Assembly (NCBI GenBank): GCA_028820845.1
Contig: JAPPII010000122.1
Coordinates: 1 to 64,000, forward strand
Direction: 5' to 3'
Length of the DNA: 64,000 bases
Source of the DNA: Candidatus Poribacteria bacterium
GTDB taxonomy: Bacteria; Poribacteria; WGA-4E; WGA-3G
Shown: piece by piece, positions 44,636-53,901 of the stretch
Layout: the number at the start of each line of letters is the position of its first letter
How positions within the stretch are numbered: the stretch's first letter is position 1
Position numbers and translations under genes: made by a program
Notes under the pieces: generated by a model
Told to the model about the DNA's origin: nothing
Databases searched by the model: none
What the model saw: only the letters and a program-made list of their open reading frames with translations

Positions 44636-46600
44636 TTATTTTTCAACAATTTCGCAGTTTGGCAGCGAGTCCAAAAACTGCTTTCCATAGTACCGCGTCT
44701 TAATTCGTGGATCAAGAATAACGACAATCCCTGTGTCTGTTTGCGTCCGGATGAGTCGTCCAAATCCCTGTTTTAGGCGTAATATCGCTTCCGGTAAGCT
44801 AAATTCAAAAAATTCGTTTCCACCGCTCTCCTTAATCTGTTTCACGCGTGCCTCCATTACTGGATGCGTCGGCACCTCAAACGGAAGTCTTGTAATGATG
44901 ACATTACTGAGTGCCTCACCGCGGACATCAACCCCTTCCCAGAAACTTGATGTTCCGAACAGCACCGAATCCGTATCCTCACGAAACGCTTGAAGCATAT
45001 CGGTCCGTGAGAGTTCCCTGCCTTGTTTGAAGCCGGTAATCCCAATCTCTTCAAGATCGGGAGCGACCGCATCGTATACTTCATCCATCATTTTGTAACT
45101 TGTAAATAGAACGAATGCTTTACCGTGCGTCAGTTCCAGATAGTGTTTGATTTTCTGGGTTACTATCGGTACAAATTCACTACTATTTGGATCCGGCATG
45201 TACCGCGGGATATGAATCTGAACCTGCTTTTTGAAATCAAACGGTGAGTGCACAAGTAGTTCACGACATTCATTGATTCCTATTCGATTTTTAAAGTAAG
45301 CAAAATTGCGGTTTGTGGAGAGCGTAGCACTCGTCATTACAACACTATTTTTTATGCTGAAAAGATGGTCCTCTAATATCTGCTTTACATTCGCGGGGGT
45401 GGCATTCAAGAGAACCCGTGGTGTTCGGCCACGCATCGATATTTCAGCCCAATAGACATAGTTTGGATCGTCCTGTCGGATTATCATATCTAATTCGTCG
45501 CGGAGCCGTTGACAGTAACTGTGATGCGCCGTGATTTCTTGTTCCTCATCCTCTGTGGAAGCACTGTTCTGAAGATCTTTCAATGTCCGTTCAAGGTCTG
45601 TGAGTGGTGTGTCAAGGGAATTTCTGACGAAGTTGCTTTCATGGATACGCTGTGTGAGGGAAGTACCGTAACCTTGATCATCAACTTCGTGAAGGGCATC
45701 AATAATTGTCTGAAAAAGAGTGTTGGCTTGCTCACGTGCTTCCTCGACTTGAGTCGTCAATTGTTTTGACTCGAAGAGTTTTGCCACACTGGAAAGCGAG
45801 TCGAGGAGCCACTTAACGCGGGTGTTACTAAAATTAACGCTCCCATGGTTAGTCGCTGTCGCTTCTAAATGGTGGGCTTCATCGATAATGAGGTAGTCGT
45901 ATTCAGGTAAGACACCCAGTGCTTCTGTGCTCTCTTTACGAATCGCGAGATCGCTAAAGAGGAGGTGGTGATTCACAATCAGTAAGTCTGCATCCTGCAT
46001 CTCTCTTCGAACATTAAAATAGAAACAGGTATTGTAGGTCTCACACTGCCGCCCGAGGCAGTTGTCTCTGTCGGATGCAACTTTATCCCAAACTTGAGAG
46101 TTTGGTTGCCACGGTAGATCTGCTGTGCTGCCATCTACCGTCCAATTCACCCATTCCTCAATTTCTGCAACTTCTTCGACTTCTTCCAATGTATCAAACA
46201 AACCCCGTTCATAATTGCGTAAGTTTTTAAGTCGTCTTCGCGAGAGATAATTACGCCGTCCCTTGGCAAGCACCACATTAAAATCGCGGGGGAGTATCCG
46301 CCGCAAAAATGGAATATCTTTTGTGACCAACTGTTCTTGCAGACTGATAGTATTCGTTGAAATAACGACTTTCTGCTCCGCTTTAAGCGCAAGAGAGATC
46401 GCCGGTATCAGATAAGCAAAACTCTTACCTACACCTGTCCCGGCTTCAACAATTAGGTGTTCAGCGTCTATGAACGCCCGAGCCACCTCGTGTGCCATTT
46501 GTAATTGTTCTTGGCGGAACTCATACCCGTCCAGGTGTTCTGAGATGAGTCCGCCCGGACTAAAGATTTTTCTGAGAGTAAGGGGGCTTGATGTTGTCAT
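44636..46600 (-). CDS. DinG/YoaA-type (XPD-like) DNA helicase
   Basis: This 654-aa superfamily 2 helicase has Walker A EAGTGVGKS, DEAH box IIDEAHHLE and the C-terminal helicase motifs GTSSFWEGVDV and QGFGRLIRT. An iron-sulfur cluster region is present (NCLGRQCETYNTCFYF). DinG-type enzymes unwind damaged or structured DNA. No N-terminal exonuclease domain is present, so it is the shorter YoaA-like form. It is the last gene of a three-gene minus-strand run. Confidence 0.9.
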   Translation of the reverse strand: MTTSSPLTLRKIFSPGGLISEHLDGYEFRQEQLQMAHEVARAFIDAEHLIVEAGTGVGKSFAYLIPAISLALKAEQKVVISTNTISLQEQLVTKDIPFLRRILPRDFNVVLAKGRRNYLSRRRLKNLRNYERGLFDTLEEVEEVAEIEEWVNWTVDGSTADLPWQPNSQVWDKVASDRDNCLGRQCETYNTCFYFNVRREMQDADLLIVNHHLLFSDLAIRKESTEALGVLPEYDYLIIDEAHHLEATATNHGSVNFSNTRVKWLLDSLSSVAKLFESKQLTTQVEEAREQANTLFQTIIDALHEVDDQGYGTSLTQRIHESNFVRNSLDTPLTDLERTLKDLQNSASTEDEEQEITAHHSYCQRLRDELDMIIRQDDPNYVYWAEISMRGRTPRVLLNATPANVKQILEDHLFSIKNSVVMTSATLSTNRNFAYFKNRIGINECRELLVHSPFDFKKQVQIHIPRYMPDPNSSEFVPIVTQKIKHYLELTHGKAFVLFTSYKMMDEVYDAVAPDLEEIGITGFKQGRELSRTDMLQAFREDTDSVLFGTSSFWEGVDVRGEALSNVIITRLPFEVPTHPVMEARVKQIKESGGNEFFEFSLPEAILRLKQGFGRLIRTQTDTGIVVILDPRIKTRYYGKQFLDSLPNCEIVEK

Positions 46601-46698
46601 GGCCTATCTCTTATTGGATATTACCGCTGCGCGAATCAGTTTCTGGTGAGAGAACAACAAAAAATTAAATTGTGTCTCGGGCGATCCGAGGACTCCAT

Positions 46699-48039
46699 TT
46701 AATCGCTGAGGGTCATTGTTACCTTATCTGTACCGTAACTATTTTTAATCTCAAGGATAACCTGTTCAAGATCAACACCTACTTTCTGGAGAAGGGCATC
46801 AAAATCCTGGGCACTCCTAACGTTTTCACCATTGACCTTAACGATGAGAGACCCTTGTGGAATTGGGCTATTTACCTGAACCCTGTCAACAATAACACCG
46901 CGATCCTCTTCGGTTAAATAAGTATATCTCTCGAAATCACCCTTTTCCAGCTTTCGGACTGTTAGACCGAGGCGGCGCCACGCCACGGAGTTGTTTTCAA
47001 AAGGTCTGCCCGCTTGTAAGGCAGGCATTTCTGCTATTGTTACGGTGAATATCCGCTCATGTCCCTCTCGGAGGACGGTAACCTGTGAACTCTTACCGAC
47101 TTGCGAATCAGCAATCCACATTTTGAATTCGTTGATATCGTCAACTTTCTTCCCATTGTACCCAACAATAATGTCGTTTCTCTGTAATCCACCGAGATGT
47201 GCAGGCATATCTCTTAGAACGCTCATAACCCGAATCCCTTGTGTTGCGGGTTGCATGCGAATGCCGAGAAAACCGCGAATGATTCTTCCGTTTGCAATCA
47301 ACTGCGTTCCAATCTTTTCCACAAGGTTGCTGGGAATAGCAAAGCCCGCACCTGCTCTAACGGCGTTCGTCGCGGGCGTATCGTCGGGGCGTCGTATTAA
47401 CGCATTGATCCCAATAACTTCGCCGTGGATATTCAGTAATGGCCCCCCACTGTTTCCCGTATTGATCCAAGCATCTGTTTGAATAAAATCTTGGTACCGA
47501 ATAAGACCGCGCTCCGGCAGAATAATACGTTCTTTCCCACTTACAATACCGGTCGTCACTGTATGGTTGAGCCGGAATGGGTTTCCGATAGCAATAGCGA
47601 ACTGACCAACTTGCACCTGCTCAGAATCTGCTAATTGAAGGATTGGAAGTTCTTCTTTTGCATCAATTTTTAAAACAGCAATATCGGTGTTAGGATCCGT
47701 CCCCGTTAATTTGGCTTCAAATGGGTTCCCGTCCAGCAATTGGACGTGAATGACTGCCGCATCCCTCACGACATGGTAATTCGTCAGAATATAACCGTCT
47801 TTGCGAAAAATAAATCCGGAACCTTCTTGTTGAAACCGGTTTCCTTCGCTCCAGCGTTCGACACTCACACCGACAATAGCAGGTTTGCTTTGTTTGGCAA
47901 TACTTACGAACGCATTTTCGATTGAACTGAGGAGTTCAACATTTGTAGGCTGTGTGGTGCTACTACAAGAAGAGATGATGACACTCACGCTAACAAGGAA
48001 AATTATCAAATGAGAATAGACACTGATATTTTTTTTCAT
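46699..48039 (-). CDS. HtrA/DegP-like serine protease, putative lipoprotein
   Basis: This 446-aa protein has a lipoprotein-like signal ending VSVIISSC. The trypsin-like domain carries the triad as NYHVV (His), NTDIAVLKID (Asp) and TGNSGGPLL (Ser). A first PDZ domain (RGFLGIRMQP) and a second, weaker PDZ near the C-terminus follow. It probably works in periplasmic protein quality control. GGAG lies 6 nt before the ATG. The lipid anchor is unusual for HtrA and rests on the lipobox I-S-S-C. Confidence 0.9.
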   Translation of the reverse strand: MKKNISVYSHLIIFLVSVSVIISSCSSTTQPTNVELLSSIENAFVSIAKQSKPAIVGVSVERWSEGNRFQQEGSGFIFRKDGYILTNYHVVRDAAVIHVQLLDGNPFEAKLTGTDPNTDIAVLKIDAKEELPILQLADSEQVQVGQFAIAIGNPFRLNHTVTTGIVSGKERIILPERGLIRYQDFIQTDAWINTGNSGGPLLNIHGEVIGINALIRRPDDTPATNAVRAGAGFAIPSNLVEKIGTQLIANGRIIRGFLGIRMQPATQGIRVMSVLRDMPAHLGGLQRNDIIVGYNGKKVDDINEFKMWIADSQVGKSSQVTVLREGHERIFTVTIAEMPALQAGRPFENNSVAWRRLGLTVRKLEKGDFERYTYLTEEDRGVIVDRVQVNSPIPQGSLIVKVNGENVRSAQDFDALLQKVGVDLEQVILEIKNSYGTDKVTMTLSD

Positions 48040-48114
48040 GGCATTCTCCTGTCCTATCTTTATCTCTCTATAGCGTATTTTAGCACAGTTTCTCGGAATT
48101 TGTCAAGCGTTTCA

Positions 48115-49719
48115 CTACCTCAGAATCGCCAATTTCTCCAGATAGGTATAGGTCTCACCTTTGGACGTAGCCGAGATATGGCACATATAAATTCCCGGAG
48201 ACACGGCTAATCCGTAAGAGGTCTGCTGGTTCCACCACGTTCGCCATACCCGCGGATCTAACCGGGCAGAAACCCCTTCAATCCGCTTTATCAGATTGCC
48301 ACCTGAATCATAAATCACCACCCGCAGGTCTGTTATAGCCGCGTTGGCTTCGACGCGAAATTCGGTTAAACCGTCTGAATACGCCGGATTCGGAAACACA
48401 ATGACCGTTTTCCACGAAAAGGCTTGCGTTAAAATAACGGATTCTGAAACTGAAACCGCGCCAAGTGGATAACGTGCTATGGCTTGAAGAACGTTCACCC
48501 CCGGTTGCAGTGGCACTGTAGCCGTATAGGTTTGCGTTTCTCGGTTAAGTGATGCTTCCGCGCGACTCGGATGGATAACAATGTCAATCGGAAAACCTGA
48601 ATGAAATGTCCCCGTAACCTCTAATTCACTCTCTTGGGTCGTTGGTGGCAGTCGTAGCGTTATCTGTGGCGGCTGCCGCGCCGGATGAAACGTATCCGTG
48701 AGAAGGCTATCCATTGTAACAAGCACGAGTTGTGCCACCTTTCTCACTAAATTGAAGTTCACTTTATCAGCAGTATCAGCAGATGTATGATAAAAGGGAT
48801 TGGCATCGTAATTCTGTGAATCTCGCCACGGTGTGGAGCTCTCAGTTAAAGTAACCGCATTGTAACCGCTATCCCAGAAAGGTTTATGGGAAGAAATATC
48901 AACGAATTCATCTTGGGTGCGACGAATCTTCAAGCCAATGTCGTACCACGCATTTGCGATTGTAAGGGCGCGCCCTATCCATGCTGAATCGTTATTGGTG
49001 ATAATTTCAACGAGATCGCTTTTCCAATTGAAACCCAGCATGTCTAAGTTAAAAACACCGACAATGTTTTCACGTTGACGGTCGGTATCTGCTCCAGTGC
49101 TTTGATCTATAGCAGCTGCCTCTTGAACATAATGACGGCTGCCAAGAAAGCCGAGTTCCTCACCGCCTAACGCGACGAATCTTATCTCGTGATCGTATTC
49201 ATATCGGCTTAAGAGGTGTGCAATCTCCAACATCGCTGCAACGCCTGTACCGTTGTCGTTCGCACCGGGTGCAGTAGAGGCTAATGGGTTCCAATTCGGC
49301 TCGCGCACCGCCTGCGTATCGTAATGCGCACAGATGATAAAGATGCGGTTACTGGACGAAAGTGGATGCCGAGGTAGGACAGCCACTATATTTTTAACGC
49401 CACCAAAAACCTGTTCTGTGACCTCTATGCGTGGTGAGCGGCGAAACGCATTGGTAATGTAACGCACTACGTTATCCGTCGCTTCACGGTGGTGTGTGCT
49501 GCGTGTTCGGAGTGCCCCTGAACGACCAATGTTCTCCTGCAGTGCTGTCACCCGCGCTTCAAGTTGCTCAGATTGCACCAGGGTGAGTAGTTCATCACCG
49601 CGGGACAAAAGGGGATCGTCCGCTGCTATTGTAGTGAAAATGGGGATAGAAAAAAAAACAAGAAAAATGGCGTATCTGCTTACTCGCGTTCGCCAGTAAT
49701 CTCTTAATTGACTTGACAT
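48115..49719 (-). CDS. Secreted M28-family metallopeptidase with type IX-like C-terminal domain
   Basis: This 534-aa protein has an N-terminal signal or anchor (hydrophobic YAIFLVFFSIPIF). The M28 peptidase domain shows zinc-site segments CAHYDTQ, GANDNGTGVAA, GGEELGFLGS, NLDMLGF and PFYHTSADT. A beta domain follows. The last about 90 residues (VFPNPAYSDGLTEF through SPGIYMCHISA to EKLAILR) match the type IX/FlgD-like sorting pattern, also seen on the M6 protease. No clear ribosome-binding site precedes the ATG. Confidence 0.87.
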   Translation of the reverse strand: MSSQLRDYWRTRVSRYAIFLVFFSIPIFTTIAADDPLLSRGDELLTLVQSEQLEARVTALQENIGRSGALRTRSTHHREATDNVVRYITNAFRRSPRIEVTEQVFGGVKNIVAVLPRHPLSSSNRIFIICAHYDTQAVREPNWNPLASTAPGANDNGTGVAAMLEIAHLLSRYEYDHEIRFVALGGEELGFLGSRHYVQEAAAIDQSTGADTDRQRENIVGVFNLDMLGFNWKSDLVEIITNNDSAWIGRALTIANAWYDIGLKIRRTQDEFVDISSHKPFWDSGYNAVTLTESSTPWRDSQNYDANPFYHTSADTADKVNFNLVRKVAQLVLVTMDSLLTDTFHPARQPPQITLRLPPTTQESELEVTGTFHSGFPIDIVIHPSRAEASLNRETQTYTATVPLQPGVNVLQAIARYPLGAVSVSESVILTQAFSWKTVIVFPNPAYSDGLTEFRVEANAAITDLRVVIYDSGGNLIKRIEGVSARLDPRVWRTWWNQQTSYGLAVSPGIYMCHISATSKGETYTYLEKLAILR

Positions 49720-49860
49720 AAGAATAAGAATCTTGTACCCTATTTAACAGTTTCTTTTATTTTAACAGAATTTATTGCGATTGTAAACAGAGATAACGTT
49801 TTACTCCTGTGAAACCGAGGTGTGCTAAGCCAACCCCTATGGCGATGGAGATAGACGAAA

Positions 49861-50814
49861 ATGCCAGCGAATCTACCCCCAACCTACTATAAACTCAAAC
49901 ACCAGCATGAAGCCGCCAAAACAGATGAAGAGCGACTCAGTTTGTTAGAGGAGATGTTGCGCATCATCCCTAAACACAAAGGCTCCGAAAAGGTTGTTTC
50001 TGACATACGCCACCGTATCGCGAAAATCAAAAAAGGACCAACCGCAGCAGGTGGCAAAGCAACTGGTAAGAGAAACTACAGTGAGCATATTCCTAAGCAA
50101 GGCGCGGGACAGGTCGTTCTCCTTGGACCTCCAAATGGTGGTAAATCGCAAATGCTCGCGAACTGGACAAACGCTAAAACAGAAGTTTCGCCGACACCCT
50201 ACACAACGACAATGCCGACGGTCGGAATGCTGCCCTATGAAAACATACAATTCCAGATCATTGATACCCCTTCGATTACGCCAGATTTTGTCTTGCCAAC
50301 AGTATTGACGCTCACCCGTAATGCCGATCTCCCTTTGCCTGTTATCAGTCTTGCAAGCGACAATCTCTTAGACGATCTTGATGTCGTGGTAGCACTCCTT
50401 GATGAGGCAGACCGTGAGATACCAGAGAACGGAACCCTTATTGTTGCTAATCAACTTGACGCTTCTGGCGCGGAGGAGAGGCTTGATATTCTCAAAGAAT
50501 TTTATGGAGACGTATATCGGATTTGTCCGATTTCTGCTGAAACTGACGAAGGCAAAGATGCCTTATTTCAAGAAATCTATACGGAATTAAACATCTTACG
50601 CGTCTATCCGAAGGCACCCGGGAAACCGATAGAACACGATGAACCCATTGTTCTCCCTACAGGGGCAACTGTCCTTGATGCCGCGCGCAATTTACACAAA
50701 GATTTTGCTGAATTTAAGTTCGCACGGATATGGGGACCCGAATGGCACGATGGACAATCTGTCAGTCGCAATGATGTCGTTTACGATGGAGATGTCGTCG
50801 AATTTCATTTGTAG
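49861..50814 (+). CDS. Obg/DRG-like GTPase with TGS domain and atypical G3/G4 motifs
   Basis: This 317-aa protein has an N-terminal helical region, a GTPase domain and a C-terminal TGS domain (about residues 240-317). The P-loop GPPNGGKS is normal. The G3 motif reads DTPS rather than D-x-x-G, and the G4 motif NQLD rather than NKxD. These changes suggest altered nucleotide handling. DRG/Obg proteins associate with ribosomes in other organisms; a similar role is only an inference. The next gene starts within 20 nt downstream. Confidence 0.78.
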   Translation: MPANLPPTYYKLKHQHEAAKTDEERLSLLEEMLRIIPKHKGSEKVVSDIRHRIAKIKKGPTAAGGKATGKRNYSEHIPKQGAGQVVLLGPPNGGKSQMLANWTNAKTEVSPTPYTTTMPTVGMLPYENIQFQIIDTPSITPDFVLPTVLTLTRNADLPLPVISLASDNLLDDLDVVVALLDEADREIPENGTLIVANQLDASGAEERLDILKEFYGDVYRICPISAETDEGKDALFQEIYTELNILRVYPKAPGKPIEHDEPIVLPTGATVLDAARNLHKDFAEFKFARIWGPEWHDGQSVSRNDVVYDGDVVEFHL

Positions 50815-50831
50815 TTATGTCGGTGGATATA

Positions 50832-52376
50832 ATGAGAAAACGAAGCAGAACACCCCTATATCTAATATATTCGCTCTGTATCCACTTTCTACTCCTGCTG
50901 GTAATATGGTGGACGGTTCCTGAGCAAGTCCCAACCCTGCCATTCCATGGAAAGATAGAGGCTTTGATAACTCACATTGAACGACCGCCTCTGCCACCCA
51001 AACCGCCTGTTGTTGAACCTGCTGTCCTTGTTGTGGTGGAAGAAGAAACCAAACCGCCACCGCCACCGAAACCTAAAGCCGGTTTAAATGCATCTTGGCA
51101 AACTGTAAATCGAGACGCAGCAGACCTTCCGAAACCCGAAACACGTAAACAAGAGGGATTAACCCGATCGCAGGAATCCGCCGGGAACGATTTGTTGCAG
51201 TCCAATCCGGTAGTTGGGAACCCTATAGCAGTGAATGCTTCCAATCACACGGTAGTTGTGACACCTACATCAGAAACGGAGTATGTCGCACCACAAGGCG
51301 AAACAAAACCTATTGCTTTAGGCACGAATGACACCTTAAACAGCAATTCGCCAACGATCAATGCCCCGAAGATTCACTATGGGAGTCGTCGTGGGGACGC
51401 ACTCCAAGCCACAGCCATGAGCAATTCTTGGGGTGGTGGCAGCTCCGCTAGTGGCAGTGTTGGTGGTGTTTTTGTTCAGATGATGAAGGATGTTGCCCGA
51501 ACACTCGCTGACGCAACCACAATGCAGAAAGTTGATGTCATTTTTGTTCTTGATGAAACCGAGAGCATGCGCGACAATATCCGAGGTATCCGTGCTTATG
51601 TCGATTTTCTTTTTGACGCATTTGCGCGTGAAGGTCGTGATGCGACTTTCGGATTGGTGACATTCACGGATAACGTAAGAAGAATTGGACACACCGACGA
51701 TCTCGGCGCCTTCAAAAATTGGCTCTTCCACATTGGCGTTGATGGCGGCGGAGACATTGCTGAGGCAGGTCTGGATGCGATTATGACCGTAGTGCAGGAG
51801 ATGGAATTCCGAAAAGGGGCACAACGCTTCATTGTGCTGGCGAGCGATGCTGCTTTCCATGATGCCGATTATGACGGTAGGTCGGCATATAGTTTGGATC
51901 AAGTCATTGAGGCATTACAAAATGAGCGGATTCGGGTTGATGTTATTGGACTTGATTATCTGCCAATCCGACAGATTGGATTGGCAACAGGCGGAACGTG
52001 GCGTGCCATCCCAGGTCGCGGGTACCTTGAGTATATTCCGCCGCTAACCTTAACTGTTAAATTGTTCTCCAAGTTAGGGACACTTAAACTTGAAAGCGAG
52101 CGGATTGACGATAAGATTACGGTCTACATCAACAACCCACCGCGTCCGAAACAACTTGCTTTAACGTGGAAGGTACTCAATCCTCTCGGAGAAAAGGTTT
52201 ACGGACCCATCACAGAAGAGAAAATTATACCAAATGACGGCTCAACCGAGGTGGAATTGACGCCTAATATTAACACCGAACTATTTCAGAGAATGCCGGG
52301 GGTTTATACCTTCATCTATCGTCTCGAAAATGAACACGGGCATCAAAGCATCTTGCGGCGTACATTGACATTCTAA
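50832..52376 (+). CDS. TonB-like N-terminal anchor fused to a von Willebrand A domain
   Basis: The product (514 aa from ATG 50832) has an N-terminal membrane helix (LYLIYSLCIHFLLLLVIWW), followed by a TonB-like Pro-rich segment (RPPLPPKPPVVEP, then TKPPPPPKPK). The VWA domain lies at about residues 225-410: VIFVLDETESM, a D-x-T-x-S variant of the MIDAS motif, then FGLVTFTD and FIVLASDAAFHD. GGTGG precedes ATG 50832; ATG 50817, 2 nt after the GTPase stop, is possible. No TonB C-terminal domain is present. Confidence 0.75.
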   Translation: MRKRSRTPLYLIYSLCIHFLLLLVIWWTVPEQVPTLPFHGKIEALITHIERPPLPPKPPVVEPAVLVVVEEETKPPPPPKPKAGLNASWQTVNRDAADLPKPETRKQEGLTRSQESAGNDLLQSNPVVGNPIAVNASNHTVVVTPTSETEYVAPQGETKPIALGTNDTLNSNSPTINAPKIHYGSRRGDALQATAMSNSWGGGSSASGSVGGVFVQMMKDVARTLADATTMQKVDVIFVLDETESMRDNIRGIRAYVDFLFDAFAREGRDATFGLVTFTDNVRRIGHTDDLGAFKNWLFHIGVDGGGDIAEAGLDAIMTVVQEMEFRKGAQRFIVLASDAAFHDADYDGRSAYSLDQVIEALQNERIRVDVIGLDYLPIRQIGLATGGTWRAIPGRGYLEYIPPLTLTVKLFSKLGTLKLESERIDDKITVYINNPPRPKQLALTWKVLNPLGEKVYGPITEEKIIPNDGSTEVELTPNINTELFQRMPGVYTFIYRLENEHGHQSILRRTLTF

Positions 52377-52464
52377 CTTTTGTGCGAAGCTGCTATCTTT
52401 ATAGCATAATTTTTTGAGATTGTGTCTCTGCGTGTGCAAACTGAATGAAGTTAAAAAAAATAAA

Positions 52465-52550
52465 TCGGTAATTGACGGGCAATGAATTGCCCTACTACAA
52501 ACGGACTGGTTCGTAGTAGTGCGATTTATCGCACGTTCAGAAATTACCGA
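52465..52550. repeat. 86-bp nested palindromic element (three hairpins within an outer inverted repeat)
   Basis: Outer arms TCGGTAATT (52465-52473) and AATTACCGA (52542-52550) enclose three hairpins in sequence. GGGCAAT/ATTGCCC lies at 52477-52483 and 52486-52492. CTACTAC/GTAGTAG lies at 52492-52498 and 52513-52519. GTGCGAT/ATCGCAC lies at 52519-52525 and 52528-52534. This clover-like fold fits a MITE- or REP-type mobile element or a structured RNA. No transposase is nearby. The surrounding gap 52377-52613 has no other feature. Confidence 0.7.
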
Positions 52551-52613
52551 ATTAAAAAATTAATCTTCATAAAGTTTACGCTACAAATCGCATTCATATT
52601 GGAAGAATTAAAA

Positions 52614-53810
52614 ATGAAAGACCTAATCTTTGAACAGTGTCGCTATCATTTTGACGACATCGTTGCTATTCGACGGGACATCCATCAGTACCCTGAATTA
52701 GGGTTTGATGTACACCGCACTGCCGGTATTGCTGCGGACGCACTGCGTGCACTCGATATTCCTGTCAAGACCGGTATCGGTAGAACAGGGGTCGTTGGGG
52801 ATTTGGAAGTAGCAGGCGCATCGAAACGTATCGCACTCCGCGCAGACATGGACGCGCTCCCGATTCAGGAACTCACAGATGTTCCTTATAAATCGAAGAT
52901 TGATGGTAAAGCGCACCTATGTGGACACGACGCGCATACTGCAATGCTCATCGGTGCGGCGCGAATCCTTTCGCACCTCCGAGATAACCTGAAAACACAC
53001 GTTAGGTTTATCTTCCAACCCAGCGAAGAAGTAGCACCAGGGGGCGCGCCTGCTATGATAAAAGACGGCGCATTGGAGGATGTAGACGAAATTTATGGAA
53101 TACACGTCTTTCCGCTCTTTGCCGTTGGGGAGTACGCCACCTGTGTCGGTCCGATGCTCGCACAATCGGACACTTTCCAAATTACGATCACCGGTAGCGG
53201 TGGACATGCCGCATTCCCACATATCACTGTGGATCCAATTGTGATTGGTGCGCAGTTCGTGACAGCCGTACAGTCAATTATTGCCAGAAATGTGAATCCC
53301 TTGGACGCTGCGGTCGTCAGTGTCACACAATTGCACGGCGGAGATGCCGACCTTCAGAATGGACTCGCCGGTGCTGCGCTGAATGTCATCCCGCCTAAAG
53401 TACTCATAGGCGGCACGGTGCGGACGCTCCAAACATCGGTGCAGAAAAATATTCGAGGACAATTGGAACGACTCCTCGCCGGAGTGGCGAACGCACACTC
53501 TGCATCTTACACATTCGACTATCACGAAGGCTACCCAGTGACGTACAATCATGAACCTTGCGTTGATACAGTCTTATCGGCAGCGAAGGGGTTAGTCAGT
53601 GAAGATAACCTCATATTCCCAATGTCTCCAGCATTAGGCGGTGAGGATTTCAGTTACTACTCACAAAAGATCCCGGCGTGTTTCGTAATGGTAGGTGCAG
53701 GTAATGAAGAGAAAGGGATTGTCAATATGTGCCATCATCCACAATTTGATATTGACGAAAACTGCATGATTTACGGCATGGCACTCCTTGTAAATCTCAT
53801 TACGCATTAA
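52614..53810 (+). CDS. M20-family metallopeptidase/amidohydrolase
   Basis: The product (398 aa) is of the hippurate hydrolase / N-acyl-amino-acid amidohydrolase type. Visible segments are HQYPELGFD, ALRADMDALPIQE, the metal-binding CGHDAHTAMLIGAA, FIFQPSEE, and the C-terminal LGGEDFSYYSQK. No signal peptide is present. I chose ATG 52614; a longer reading frame begins inside the palindromic element at 52482 and has no homology-like sequence. GGAAG lies upstream. Confidence 0.9.
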   Translation: MKDLIFEQCRYHFDDIVAIRRDIHQYPELGFDVHRTAGIAADALRALDIPVKTGIGRTGVVGDLEVAGASKRIALRADMDALPIQELTDVPYKSKIDGKAHLCGHDAHTAMLIGAARILSHLRDNLKTHVRFIFQPSEEVAPGGAPAMIKDGALEDVDEIYGIHVFPLFAVGEYATCVGPMLAQSDTFQITITGSGGHAAFPHITVDPIVIGAQFVTAVQSIIARNVNPLDAAVVSVTQLHGGDADLQNGLAGAALNVIPPKVLIGGTVRTLQTSVQKNIRGQLERLLAGVANAHSASYTFDYHEGYPVTYNHEPCVDTVLSAAKGLVSEDNLIFPMSPALGGEDFSYYSQKIPACFVMVGAGNEEKGIVNMCHHPQFDIDENCMIYGMALLVNLITH

Positions 53811-53901
53811 ACATTTATAGAAGGGATTTCCGAATCCCGACTCTTCGCTAAATAGCCCTGTCTACTATGTAGGTCACAGAATAGAATAAATAGGTCCCAC
53901 A

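Noticed and set aside
52465-52550. The clover-like element as a tRNA gene
   Set aside because: It has no TTC-loop consensus, no acceptor pairing of seven bases with a discriminator and CCA, and no recognisable anticodon arm.
52482-52613. N-terminal extension of the M20 peptidase starting at 52482
   Set aside because: The extension is translated palindromic DNA. The family homology begins just after ATG 52614.
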